From: JBIIUJ01 sp044340025
GTDB taxonomy: Bacteria; Pseudomonadota; Alphaproteobacteria; Caulobacterales; Aquidulcibacteraceae
Direction of reading: 5' to 3'
Assembly (NCBI GenBank): GCA_044340025.1
Contig: JBIIUJ010000007.1
Span: forward strand, 1-43,329
DNA length: 43,329 nucleotides
The position numbers and the translations under genes were made by a program. The notes below the pieces were generated by a model. That model ran no database searches. It was not told where the DNA came from and was given only the letters and a program-made list of their open reading frames with translations. Shown in pieces: positions 1 to 7,536 of this stretch (its first letter is position 1; each line of letters opens with the position of its first letter).

Positions 1-20
1 GCGTAAACGCCCCGCCATCA

Positions 21-50
21 CGCACGCGGACGTCCGCAGTGCGTCTTTTT
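21..50 (+). terminator. Rho-independent terminator of an upstream gene, or rpsB leader attenuator
   Basis: The sequence CGCAC-GCGGAC (21-31) pairs with GTCCGC-A-GTGCG (32-43), with one bulged A, and is followed after TC by a run of five T (46-50). The stem is GC-rich and the T run lies on the plus strand, so it would stop plus-strand transcription. It lies 105 bases before rpsB, so it either ends the gene left of the window or acts as an early attenuator in the rpsB leader. The region 51-141 contains no gene I can support. Confidence 0.6.
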
Positions 51-155
51 CGTTTGTCGGCCTGACAGGGGAAAGGGCGCGCTTCGATCCGGCGCTCGGA
101 GCCTTGGCTCTGGAGTGTTTGTCCGCGGAGGCCAGCCGGAAAAGGAGCAACTCTG

Positions 156-977
156 ATGGCCCTCCCTGACTTTTCCATGCGTCAGCTTCTCGAAGCGGGC
201 GCCCACTTCGGTCACCAGACCCACCGCTGGAACCCGAAGATGAAGCGCTTCATCTTCGGCGAGAAGGCCAACATCCACATCATCGACCTGTCGCAATCGG
301 TGCCGCTGCTGCATCAGGCGCTGGTGAAGGTGCGCGACGTGGCGGCCAAGGGCGGCCGCATCCTGTTTGTGGGCACCAAGCGCCAGGCGTCGGAGCCGGT
401 GGCGCTGGCCGCCAAGCGCTGCGCGCAATATTACGTGAACCATCGTTGGCTCGGCGGCACGCTGACCAATTGGCAGACCATCTCCAAGTCCATCGCGCGC
501 CTGCGCGAGGTGGAAGCCGTGGTCAGCCAGGACGGCCCGTCCGGTTTCACCAAGCGTGAAATCCTCAACCTGACGCGTGAGCGCGACAAGCTGGAACGCT
601 CGCTGGGCGGCATCCGCGACATGGGCGGCATCCCCGACCTGATGTTCGTGATCGACACCAACAAGGAAGCGATCGCGATCAAGGAAGCCAAGAAGCTCGG
701 CATCCCGGTGGTGGCGATCGTGGATTCCAACTGCGATCCCGACGAAGTCGATCTGCCGATCCCCGGCAACGACGACGCGGCCCGCGCCATTCAGCTCTAC
801 TGCGACCTGATCGCGGACGCCGCGCTGGACGGCCTTGCCGCTGGCCAGGGCGCGATGGGCGTGGACCTCGGAGCCGCCGTGGCCCCGATCGAGCCGGCGC
901 TCGCCGGCGCGCCTGACGAGGCGGTCGAGGCCGTCGAGGCTGAAGCCGCAGACGAAACGGCGCCCGCCACTGCGTAA
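156..977 (+). CDS. rpsB: 30S ribosomal protein S2
   Basis: This is the small-subunit ribosomal protein S2, which binds 16S rRNA and helps recruit S1. The 273-residue product begins MALPDFSMRQLLEAGAHFGH and carries the S2 signature HFGHQTHRWNPKM near residues 18-30, IHIIDLSQSVPLL, GTKRQ and the DTNKEAIAIKEAKKLGIPVV segment typical of S2. The last 40 or so residues form an acidic, alanine-rich tail, as is common in alphaproteobacteria. The start ATG follows AAGGAG (142-147) with 8 bases of spacing. It heads the translation part of the cluster and is followed by tsf after 86 bases, the usual rpsB-tsf pair. Confidence 0.98.
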   Translation: MALPDFSMRQLLEAGAHFGHQTHRWNPKMKRFIFGEKANIHIIDLSQSVPLLHQALVKVRDVAAKGGRILFVGTKRQASEPVALAAKRCAQYYVNHRWLGGTLTNWQTISKSIARLREVEAVVSQDGPSGFTKREILNLTRERDKLERSLGGIRDMGGIPDLMFVIDTNKEAIAIKEAKKLGIPVVAIVDSNCDPDEVDLPIPGNDDAARAIQLYCDLIADAALDGLAAGQGAMGVDLGAAVAPIEPALAGAPDEAVEAVEAEAADETAPATA

Positions 978-1027
978 ACGCTGCGTCGCAATCAGCGGCT
1001 AGGCGTCCCACTTATTGATCCAGAATC

Positions 1028-1049
1028 GCCCGGGGCCCCGTCCCCGGGC
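1028..1049 (+). other. Strong GC hairpin in the rpsB-tsf gap
   Basis: GCCCGGGG (1028-1035) pairs perfectly with CCCCGGGC (1042-1049) around a CCCCGT loop. No T run follows; instead the tsf ribosome binding site starts a few bases later. It could be an RNA processing or pausing structure that sets the different expression of rpsB and tsf, as known for the partial terminator between these genes in Escherichia coli. The structure is seen in the sequence; the role is inferred. Confidence 0.55.
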
Positions 1050-1063
1050 CAATGGAGTATGAC

Positions 1064-1984
1064 ATGGCTGAGATCACAGCAGGCCTGGTGAAGGACCTCC
1101 GCGAAAAGACCGGCGCGGGCATGATGGACTGCAAGAAGGCGCTCCAGGAAAACGGCGGCGATATCGAAGCGGCTGTGGACTGGCTGCGCGCAAAGGGTCT
1201 GTCCAAGGCGGCCAAGAAGTCCGACCGCGCGGCGGCTGAAGGCCTCGTCGGCGTGGCCGTCGAAGGCGACCAGGGCGTGATGATCGAACTGAACGCCGAG
1301 ACCGACTTCGTGTCCCGCAACGATCAGTTCCAGGCCGCGGTCGCCGCCGTCACCAGGCTGGCGCTCAAGGCCGACACCCTGGAGGCGCTCGCCGCCGCCC
1401 CTGCGCCGATGGGCGAGGGCAGCGTGCAGGACATGATCACCAACCTGATCGCCACGATCGGCGAGAACATGACCCTGCGCCGCATGGCGCGCCAGGCCGT
1501 GACCGAGGGCGTCGTCGCCTCCTACATCCACACCGCGACGGGCGAAGGCCTCGGCCGGATCGGCGTGCTGGTGGCGGTGGAAGGCCCCGGCGACAAGGCC
1601 GGGCTCGCCGACATCGGCAAGAAGGTGGCGATGCACGTCGCCGCGACCGCCCCGCTCGCCCTGACGGTGGAAGAGCTGGACCCCGCAGTCGTGGAGCGCG
1701 AGCGTCAGGTGCTGACCGAGCAGGCCCGCGAAAGCGGCAAGCCTGAAGCCGTCATCGAGAAGATGATCGAAGGCCGCATCCGCAAGTTCTACGAAGAGGT
1801 CGTGCTCCTGAAGCAGCCCTTCGTGATCAACCCGGACCAGACCGTGGAAGCCTTCGTGACCGAAGCGGGCAAGCCGCTCGGCGGCGCGAAGGTGGCCGGC
1901 TTCTCCATGTTCAAGCTCGGCGACGGCGTGGAAAAGAAGACCGACGACTTCGCCGCCGAAGTCGCGGCGATGACGGCTGGCTAA
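1064..1984 (+). CDS. tsf: Elongation factor Ts
   Basis: EF-Ts is the guanine nucleotide exchange factor that recycles EF-Tu in the cytoplasm. The 306-residue product starts MAEITAGLVKDLREKTGAGM, the typical UBA-like N-terminus, and contains MMDCKKAL and the NAETDFVSRN segment, whose TDFV core contacts EF-Tu. The length fits the family. An in-frame ATG lies at 1052, but the ATG at 1064 matches the family start and has GGAG (1054-1057) about six bases upstream, so I prefer 1064. The gene lies between rpsB and pyrH in the conserved order. Confidence 0.97.
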   Translation: MAEITAGLVKDLREKTGAGMMDCKKALQENGGDIEAAVDWLRAKGLSKAAKKSDRAAAEGLVGVAVEGDQGVMIELNAETDFVSRNDQFQAAVAAVTRLALKADTLEALAAAPAPMGEGSVQDMITNLIATIGENMTLRRMARQAVTEGVVASYIHTATGEGLGRIGVLVAVEGPGDKAGLADIGKKVAMHVAATAPLALTVEELDPAVVERERQVLTEQARESGKPEAVIEKMIEGRIRKFYEEVVLLKQPFVINPDQTVEAFVTEAGKPLGGAKVAGFSMFKLGDGVEKKTDDFAAEVAAMTAG

Positions 1985-2116
1985 AGCGCGTGAAACCGGT
2001 CCTGGCGGCGCCAGCCGCCGGGGCCGTTGCGGCGCGCGGGGCGGGCGCCTTGGCCTTCCGGGCGGCCTCTGCAATAGAGAGGCCCAGAAGTCGAAAACAT
2101 CCGGCGGGGGAGCGCA

Positions 2117-2872
2117 ATGGGTCAGGCGGTGATGGCGAGCGATGCGCAGCAGCGCCCACGCCCGGCGCTGAAACGCGTTCTGCTCAAGATCTCCGGCGAA
2201 GCCCTGATGGGCGATCAGGGCTATGGCATCGATATGGCCACTGCGGTGCGCATGGCCGAGGAGATCCGCGACGCCCGGGACGCCGGCACGGAAGTCTGCC
2301 TGGTCATCGGCGGCGGCAACATCTTTCGCGGCCTCTCGGGCGCCGCCAAGGGCATGGAGCGGGCGAGCGCCGACTATATGGGCATGCTCGCCACCGTGAT
2401 GAACGCGCTCGCCATGCAGAATGCGCTTGAAAGCATCGGCGTGCACACGCGGGTCCAGTCCGCGATCCCCATGACGTCGATCTGCGAGCCCTACATCCGC
2501 CGCCGCGCGATCCGCCACATGGAGAAGGGCCGGATCGTGATTTTCGCGGCCGGCACCGGAAACCCCTTCTTCACCACCGATACGGCGGCCGCGCTGCGCG
2601 CTTCCGAGATGGGCTGCGACGCCCTTATGAAGGGCACGGGCGTGGACGGCGTCTATACCGCCGACCCGAAGAAGGACCCCGCCGCGGCGCGCTACGCCAG
2701 CCTGTCCTACACCGAGGTGCTGGCCAAGGACCTTCGCGTGATGGACGCCACCGCCGTCAGCCTGATGCGCGAAAGCGGCATTCCCATCATCGTCTTCAAT
2801 ATCCGCGAACGCGGCGCGCTTGCGCAGGTGCTGGCTGGCGCGGGCGTGTGCACCGTCATCGAAAAAGAGTGA
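2117..2872 (+). CDS. pyrH: Uridylate kinase (UMP kinase)
   Basis: This enzyme phosphorylates UMP to UDP in pyrimidine nucleotide synthesis; it belongs to the bacterial amino acid kinase-fold UMP kinases. The 251-residue product shows the phosphate-binding motifs VLLKISGEALMG and VIGGGNIFRG, then FFTTDTAAALRASEMGCDAL and the TGVDGVYTADPKKDP loop that marks PyrH. The start at 2117 follows GGGGGAG (2106-2112); a second ATG at 2132 would remove five residues and cannot be excluded. The gap from tsf (1985-2116) carries no other gene. The stop codon is four bases from the frr start, which suggests cotranscription and coupling. Confidence 0.97.
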   Translation: MGQAVMASDAQQRPRPALKRVLLKISGEALMGDQGYGIDMATAVRMAEEIRDARDAGTEVCLVIGGGNIFRGLSGAAKGMERASADYMGMLATVMNALAMQNALESIGVHTRVQSAIPMTSICEPYIRRRAIRHMEKGRIVIFAAGTGNPFFTTDTAAALRASEMGCDALMKGTGVDGVYTADPKKDPAAARYASLSYTEVLAKDLRVMDATAVSLMRESGIPIIVFNIRERGALAQVLAGAGVCTVIEKE

Positions 2873-2876
2873 TCCC

Positions 2877-3434
2877 ATGGCCGGTTTCGACATCAACGAC
2901 ATCAAGCGCCGCATGGATGGCGCGCTCCAGGCGCTGAAGAGCGATTTCCAGGGCCTGCGCACCGGGCGTGCGAATGTGAACCTGCTCGAGCCCGTGATGG
3001 TGGAAGCCTATGGCTCGGCGGTGCCGATCACGCAGGTCGGCGCGATCTCCGCGCCCGATCCGCGCATGCTTGCCGTCAGCGTCTGGGACCGTGGGCTGGT
3101 GGTCGCGGTGGAGAAGGCCATCCGCAACGCCGGGCTGGGCCTCAACCCGATCACCGACGGCCAGACCCTGCGCGTGCCGATCCCGCCCCTGAACGAGGAG
3201 CGCCGCCGCGACCTCGCCAAGCTCGCCGGCAAATATGCCGAAGGCGCGCGCGTGGCGGTGCGCAACGTGCGGCGCGATGGGATGGAGCTTCTGAAAAAGC
3301 TCGAGAAGGATAACGACATCAGCCAGGACCAGCACAAGAAGTTCGCCGATCAGGTGCAGGCCGCCACCGACGAGCACATCAAAATGGTCGACGAAGCGCT
3401 GAAAGCGAAGGAAGCTGAGATCATGCAGGTCTGA
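2877..3434 (+). CDS. frr: Ribosome recycling factor
   Basis: RRF splits the post-termination ribosome together with EF-G. The 185-residue product starts MAGFDINDIKRRMDGALQAL and includes the conserved GLRTGRANVNLLEPVMVEAYG stretch, ending in the usual helix. A longer open frame begins upstream inside pyrH, but the ATG at 2877 is preceded by AAAGAG and matches the family start. The stop TGA (3432-3434) lies exactly in the loop of a perfect 7-bp hairpin, described separately. Confidence 0.97.
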   Translation: MAGFDINDIKRRMDGALQALKSDFQGLRTGRANVNLLEPVMVEAYGSAVPITQVGAISAPDPRMLAVSVWDRGLVVAVEKAIRNAGLGLNPITDGQTLRVPIPPLNEERRRDLAKLAGKYAEGARVAVRNVRRDGMELLKKLEKDNDISQDQHKKFADQVQAATDEHIKMVDEALKAKEAEIMQV

Positions 3435-3452
3435 GACCTGCGCCGCTTTTTT
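3425..3452 (+). terminator. Terminator-like hairpin enclosing the frr stop codon
   Basis: GCAGGTC (3425-3431) and GACCTGC (3435-3441) form a perfect 7-bp stem whose 3-base loop is the frr stop codon TGA. Five bases later comes a run of six T (3447-3452). The layout resembles an intrinsic terminator, though the gap between stem and T run would weaken it, so partial readthrough into uppS is likely. A ribosome terminating on frr would cover the stem, so translation could affect folding. Confidence 0.55.
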
Positions 3453-3471
3453 GGGAGGGGCGCGCCCCGCC

Positions 3472-4218
3472 ATGACGTCTGCTGCGACAGCCCCGCTCGC
3501 TCCGCCGCTGCAAGAGCCGGCCGGCGCACTGCGTCACGTCGCCATCATCATGGACGGGAACGGCCGCTGGGCCGCCCAGCGCGGCCGGCCCCGCTCCCAC
3601 GGGCACAAGGCCGGGGTGGAGGCCCTGCGCCGGACAGTGGAGGCCGCCGGCGATCTCGGCATTGAGATTCTGACGGTCTATGCCTTCTCCACCGAGAACT
3701 GGCGCCGCCCGCCCGACGAAATCGACACGCTCTTCAGCCTGCTGCGGCTTTATGTGCGCGCCGATCTGGCGCGGCTGGAGCGCGAGGGCGTGAAGGTGCG
3801 CATCATCGGCCGGCGGGAGGGCTTGCCCGCCGACATCAACCGGCTGATCGATCATGTGCATCAGGCCACAAGCCACAATACCGGCCGCATCCTGCAGATC
3901 GCGCTCAATTATGGCGGGCAGGACGAACTGGTCCGCGTGGCCCAGGAGCTGGCCGCAGAGGTCGCAGCCGGCGCCCTGACGCCCGATGCGATCACCAAGG
4001 AGCTGATCCACGACCGCCTCGACACGGCCGGCCTGCCCGACCCCGATCTGGTCATCCGCACCAGCGGAGAGATGCGGATCTCCAACTTCATGATCTGGCA
4101 GGCCGCCTACGCCGAGTTCATCACCACAAGCGCGCTGTGGCCCGACTTCGATCGGGCGCATCTCGAAGCCGCCCTCGACGAGTATCGCCGCCGTGAGCGA
4201 CGCTTCGGCGGCATCTGA
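3472..4218 (+). CDS. uppS: Isoprenyl transferase (undecaprenyl diphosphate synthase)
   Basis: This cis-prenyltransferase extends farnesyl diphosphate with isopentenyl diphosphate to make the C55 lipid carrier for peptidoglycan and polysaccharide. The 248-residue product has IIMDGNGRWA with catalytic Asp28, RGRPRSHGHKAG, YAFSTENWRRPPDEID and the C-terminal DLVIRTSGEMRISNFMIWQ, in which the RTSGE segment binds diphosphate. I chose ATG 3472 because GGGAGGGG (3453-3460) lies upstream; an in-frame TTG at 3451 would add seven residues but overlaps the T run. The end overlaps cdsA by 26 bases. dxr, two genes on, supplies its isoprenoid precursors. Confidence 0.96.
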   Translation: MTSAATAPLAPPLQEPAGALRHVAIIMDGNGRWAAQRGRPRSHGHKAGVEALRRTVEAAGDLGIEILTVYAFSTENWRRPPDEIDTLFSLLRLYVRADLARLEREGVKVRIIGRREGLPADINRLIDHVHQATSHNTGRILQIALNYGGQDELVRVAQELAAEVAAGALTPDAITKELIHDRLDTAGLPDPDLVIRTSGEMRISNFMIWQAAYAEFITTSALWPDFDRAHLEAALDEYRRRERRFGGI

Positions 4219-5059
4219 GCCGGTGCTGTTCAAGCCGCCGCCGCATCTGTTTCGGGGCGAAAGCCTCGATCTCCTGCCCCGCGTGGTCGGCGCGGCCGCC
4301 CTGCTGGCCGTCGCTTTGCCGACGCTGTGGCTCGGCGGGACGGCGTTTCTGGCGATGGTCTCGATCGCGGCGACGGTCATGGCGGGGGAATGGACCCGCA
4401 TGACGGTCGGCACCCGCTGGACGCCGCCGGCGCTTTTTGCTGCGGTGGGCGTCATCGGCGCGGTCTGGCTGGCGCCGGATGCGCCGCGCCTGGCGGGCGC
4501 CATTCTGGTGTCGCTGGCGGGGCTGGCCGCCTTCGCCGCCTATCCTGCCGGCGCGAGCCGCGCGCTCTGGGCCGGCGCCGGCGTGCTGTATGTGGGCGCG
4601 CCCTGCGTCGCTTTCGCCTGGCTGCGCGAGACGCCGGCCGATGGCCTCGGCCTGATCGCCGGCCTTCTGGCGGTGGTCTGGGCCACCGATGTCGCCGCCT
4701 TCGCCGCCGGGCGGACGTTCAAGGGGCCCAAGCTCTTTGTGGAGGCCAGCCCGCACAAGACCTGGTCGGGGTTTGCGGGCGGCTGCCTTGCCGGCACGCT
4801 CGCCGGGGCGGCGGCTGGCGCGGTGATCGGCGGAGCGCCGGCGGTGTGGGTGATGCTGGGCTTCACGCTTTCGGTGATGGCCCAGGGCGGCGATATTCTG
4901 GAATCCTTCATCAAGCGCCGTTTCGGGGTAAAGGATGCCAGCGCGCTCATTCCGGGCCATGGCGGTCTGCTCGACCGGCTGGACGGGCATCTGACCGCGA
5001 CGGCGGCGCTGACTGCGCTGCTCCTGATTGATCCGGCATTGCTGAGGGCCCTCACATGA
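4193..5059 (+). CDS. cdsA: Phosphatidate cytidylyltransferase (CDP-diglyceride synthase)
   Basis: CdsA is an inner-membrane enzyme that turns phosphatidic acid and CTP into CDP-diacylglycerol for phospholipid synthesis. The 288-residue product has several hydrophobic helices and, near the C-terminus, the family signature SFIKRRFGVKDASALIPGHG followed by GLLDRLDGH, with the conserved KD and DR-D residues. The start is GTG 4193 inside the end of uppS; a short N-terminal tail precedes the first membrane helix, so a later start is possible. The stop overlaps the dxr start as ATGA. Confidence 0.95.
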   Translation: MSDASAASEPVLFKPPPHLFRGESLDLLPRVVGAAALLAVALPTLWLGGTAFLAMVSIAATVMAGEWTRMTVGTRWTPPALFAAVGVIGAVWLAPDAPRLAGAILVSLAGLAAFAAYPAGASRALWAGAGVLYVGAPCVAFAWLRETPADGLGLIAGLLAVVWATDVAAFAAGRTFKGPKLFVEASPHKTWSGFAGGCLAGTLAGAAAGAVIGGAPAVWVMLGFTLSVMAQGGDILESFIKRRFGVKDASALIPGHGGLLDRLDGHLTATAALTALLLIDPALLRALT

Positions 5060-6255
5060 ACACCGCGCGCCGGCTCACCATCCTTGGGTCCACAGGCTCG
5101 ATCGGGCGATCCACGCTCGATGTGGTCGCTCAGGCCCGCGCGATGGATCCAGACGCCTTTCCGATCGCTGCGCTGGTGGGCGGGCGCAAGGTGGCCGAGC
5201 TTGCCGAACAGGCCCGCCGGTTTCGTCCGCAGATGGCCGTTATAGCCGATCCCGCCCTGCTGGAGGATCTGCGCGCCGCGCTGGCCGATACCAATATCGG
5301 CGTCGCTGCAGGCCAGCAGGCGGTGGTGGAAGCCGCCGCCATGCCGGCCGACTGGGTGATGGCGGCCATCGTGGGCGCGGCCGGCCTGGCGCCCACGCTG
5401 GAAGCGGCGCGGCGCGGCGCGGCCATCGCGGTCGCCAACAAGGAATGCCTCGTGTGCGCCGGCGCGCTGTTTGTGGAGGTCGCGCGTGCGGCCGGCGCGA
5501 CGCTTTTGCCGGTCGACAGCGAACACAATGCGATCTTCCAGGTGCTCGGCCACCCGGATCGCGTGGAAAAGCTGATCCTCACCGCATCCGGCGGCCCGTT
5601 CCGGACCGCGACGCTGGAGCAGATGGCCGCCGCCACGCCTGAACAGGCCGTCGCCCACCCCAACTGGTCGATGGGCGCGAAAATCTCGATCGACAGCGCC
5701 ACCATGATGAACAAGGGGCTGGAACTGATCGAGGCCGCGCTCCTGTTCTCGATGCCGTCGTCGAAGCTGGAGGTGGTGGTTCATCCCCAATCCATCATCC
5801 ACTCGCTGGTCTCCTATTGCGACGGCTCGACGCTGGCCCAGCTTGGCGCGCCCGACATGCGCGTGCCGATCGCCTCGGCGCTGGCCTGGCCCGACCGGAT
5901 GGCGATCCAGACGCCGCGGCTCGATCTGGCCGCCGTCCACAGCCTCACCTTCGAGGCGCCCGATCTGGTGCGGTTTCCTGCCCTTCGGCTGGCGCGCACG
6001 GCGCTGGAGGAGGGCCAGGGCGCGCCCACCGCGCTCAACGCCGCCAACGAGGCTGCGGTCGGGGCCTTCCTTGACCGGCGCGTCGGCTTCCTCGACATTG
6101 CGGGCGTGGTGGAAGAGACGCTTGCGCTTCTTTCAGGCGAAGGGGCGTTTGCCTCCGCCGCCGCCCCCAGAACGCTGGAAGATGTGGCGGTTCTTGATGG
6201 ACGCGCCCGCAACCTTGCAGCAAGTTTAGTCGCGCGGCGCGCCGCGGCGGCGTAA
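5056..6255 (+). CDS. dxr: 1-deoxy-D-xylulose 5-phosphate reductoisomerase
   Basis: DXR makes 2-C-methyl-D-erythritol 4-phosphate with NADPH, the committed step of the MEP isoprenoid pathway. The 399-residue product has the NADPH loop GSTGSIG (residues 11-17), NKECLV, the metal and substrate segment LLPVDSEHNAIFQ, ASGGPFR, SIDSATMMNKGLELIEA and VHPQSIIHSLV. All family landmarks are present and the length is normal. The start overlaps the cdsA stop as ATGA. It feeds precursors to uppS, which lies two genes upstream. Confidence 0.97.
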   Translation: MNTARRLTILGSTGSIGRSTLDVVAQARAMDPDAFPIAALVGGRKVAELAEQARRFRPQMAVIADPALLEDLRAALADTNIGVAAGQQAVVEAAAMPADWVMAAIVGAAGLAPTLEAARRGAAIAVANKECLVCAGALFVEVARAAGATLLPVDSEHNAIFQVLGHPDRVEKLILTASGGPFRTATLEQMAAATPEQAVAHPNWSMGAKISIDSATMMNKGLELIEAALLFSMPSSKLEVVVHPQSIIHSLVSYCDGSTLAQLGAPDMRVPIASALAWPDRMAIQTPRLDLAAVHSLTFEAPDLVRFPALRLARTALEEGQGAPTALNAANEAAVGAFLDRRVGFLDIAGVVEETLALLSGEGAFASAAAPRTLEDVAVLDGRARNLAASLVARRAAAA

Positions 6256-6294
6256 AGAGCGCTCCCGGTTCCGGGGGCCAGCGTAAGGGAAGTC

Positions 6295-7494
6295 ATGGCC
6301 GATCTCCTCGCCTCTGCGCTGACCATTCTGGCGCCGTTCGTGCTCGTGCTCAGCGTTGTCGTGTTCGTTCATGAGTTCGGCCACTTCCAGGTGGCGCGCT
6401 GGGCGGGCGTGAAGATCGAGACCTTCTCGATCGGCTTCGGCAAGGCGCTGGCGCAATGGACCGACCGGCAGGGCGTGGTCTGGAAGATCGGCGCGCTGCC
6501 GCTGGGCGGCTATGTCAAGTTCGTGGGCGATGAGGATGCGGCCTCCAAGCCCTCGCTCGATGCGATGTCGCGTCCGCGCGACCCGTCCACCCGGCTGTTC
6601 CATGATCAGAACGTCAGCGTGCGCGCCGCCATCGTGGCCGCCGGACCGGCCGCCAACTTCATTTTCGCCATCCTCGCGTTCGCGCTGCTCTATGGCTTCC
6701 GCGGCGAAGTGCTGATGCTGCCCAAGGTGGGTCAGGTGCAGGCGGGCACGCCGGCGGCGGCGGCTGGATTTCAGCCGGGCGATCTCGTGCTGAGCGCCAA
6801 CGGCCGCGCGGTGGAGAGCTTCGACGATCTGCGCATGATCGTGGGCTTTTCGGCCAATCGCGAAATCGTCTTCGATATCGAGCGCAACGGAACCCCGATG
6901 CAGCTCACCGCCACGCCGGAGCGCGCGGTGGTGGATAGCGGCTTTGGCTTCCGCGAGGAGCAGGGCCGGCTCGGCCTGGGCTGGCAGGCTGCGCGCGAAA
7001 ATGTGGTGGAGGTCCGCTACAATCCGATCGAGGCGGTGGGCCGCGGCGCGGAGCAGACCTGGTCGATCGTGGAGGGCACGTTCAAGTTTGTCGGCGCGCT
7101 GATCCGGGGCGGCATGTCCACCGGCCACCTCTCCGGCCCCGCCGGCATCGCGCAGATTTCCGGAGAGGTTGCGAAATCGGGCGCGGAATCAGGCATGGAA
7201 GATGGCGACTGGCTGAAGGCGCTCGCCGGAACGCTTCTGGCGCTCGCGTCTTTCGCGGCTGTGCTCTCGGTCAGCGTCGGCCTCATCAATCTGATGCCGG
7301 TTCCCGTGCTCGATGGCGGGCATCTTCTCTACTACGCCTTCGAGGCGGTGATGGGAAAACCGCTGAGCCCGGCGATCCAGGCGGCGGGCTTCCGGGTCGG
7401 CCTGGCCTGCATCCTCGCCCTCTTCGCTTTCGCCACGTTCAATGACCTTGAGCGGTTCGGCCTCTTCGACGCCCTCGGGCGACTGTTCTCCTAG
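6295..7494 (+). CDS. rseP: RIP metalloprotease RseP (site-2 protease family)
   Basis: This is a membrane-embedded zinc protease of the S2P family that cuts transmembrane anti-sigma factors or remnant signal peptides. The 399-residue product has the HEFGH zinc motif at residues 26-30 in the first membrane helix, a PDZ domain in the middle (GTPAAAAGFQPGDLVLSANG), and the second catalytic motif NLMPVPVLDGGHLLYY in a late helix. It sits between dxr and bamA, the common proteobacterial order, which ties it to envelope quality control. Confidence 0.95.
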   Translation: MADLLASALTILAPFVLVLSVVVFVHEFGHFQVARWAGVKIETFSIGFGKALAQWTDRQGVVWKIGALPLGGYVKFVGDEDAASKPSLDAMSRPRDPSTRLFHDQNVSVRAAIVAAGPAANFIFAILAFALLYGFRGEVLMLPKVGQVQAGTPAAAAGFQPGDLVLSANGRAVESFDDLRMIVGFSANREIVFDIERNGTPMQLTATPERAVVDSGFGFREEQGRLGLGWQAARENVVEVRYNPIEAVGRGAEQTWSIVEGTFKFVGALIRGGMSTGHLSGPAGIAQISGEVAKSGAESGMEDGDWLKALAGTLLALASFAAVLSVSVGLINLMPVPVLDGGHLLYYAFEAVMGKPLSPAIQAAGFRVGLACILALFAFATFNDLERFGLFDALGRLFS

Positions 7495-7536
7495 GCTTCC
7501 GTTCCGGCCGGCGGCGCCCTAAGGCACCAAGTCTCC

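Noticed and set aside
992..2962. Long open frame on the minus strand opposite tsf and pyrH
   Set aside because: It is His- and Gly-rich, lacks any motif, and mirrors high-G+C codon use of the real genes.
3451..3471. TTG start for uppS
   Set aside because: It lies in the T run of the hairpin and before the ribosome binding site that serves ATG 3472.
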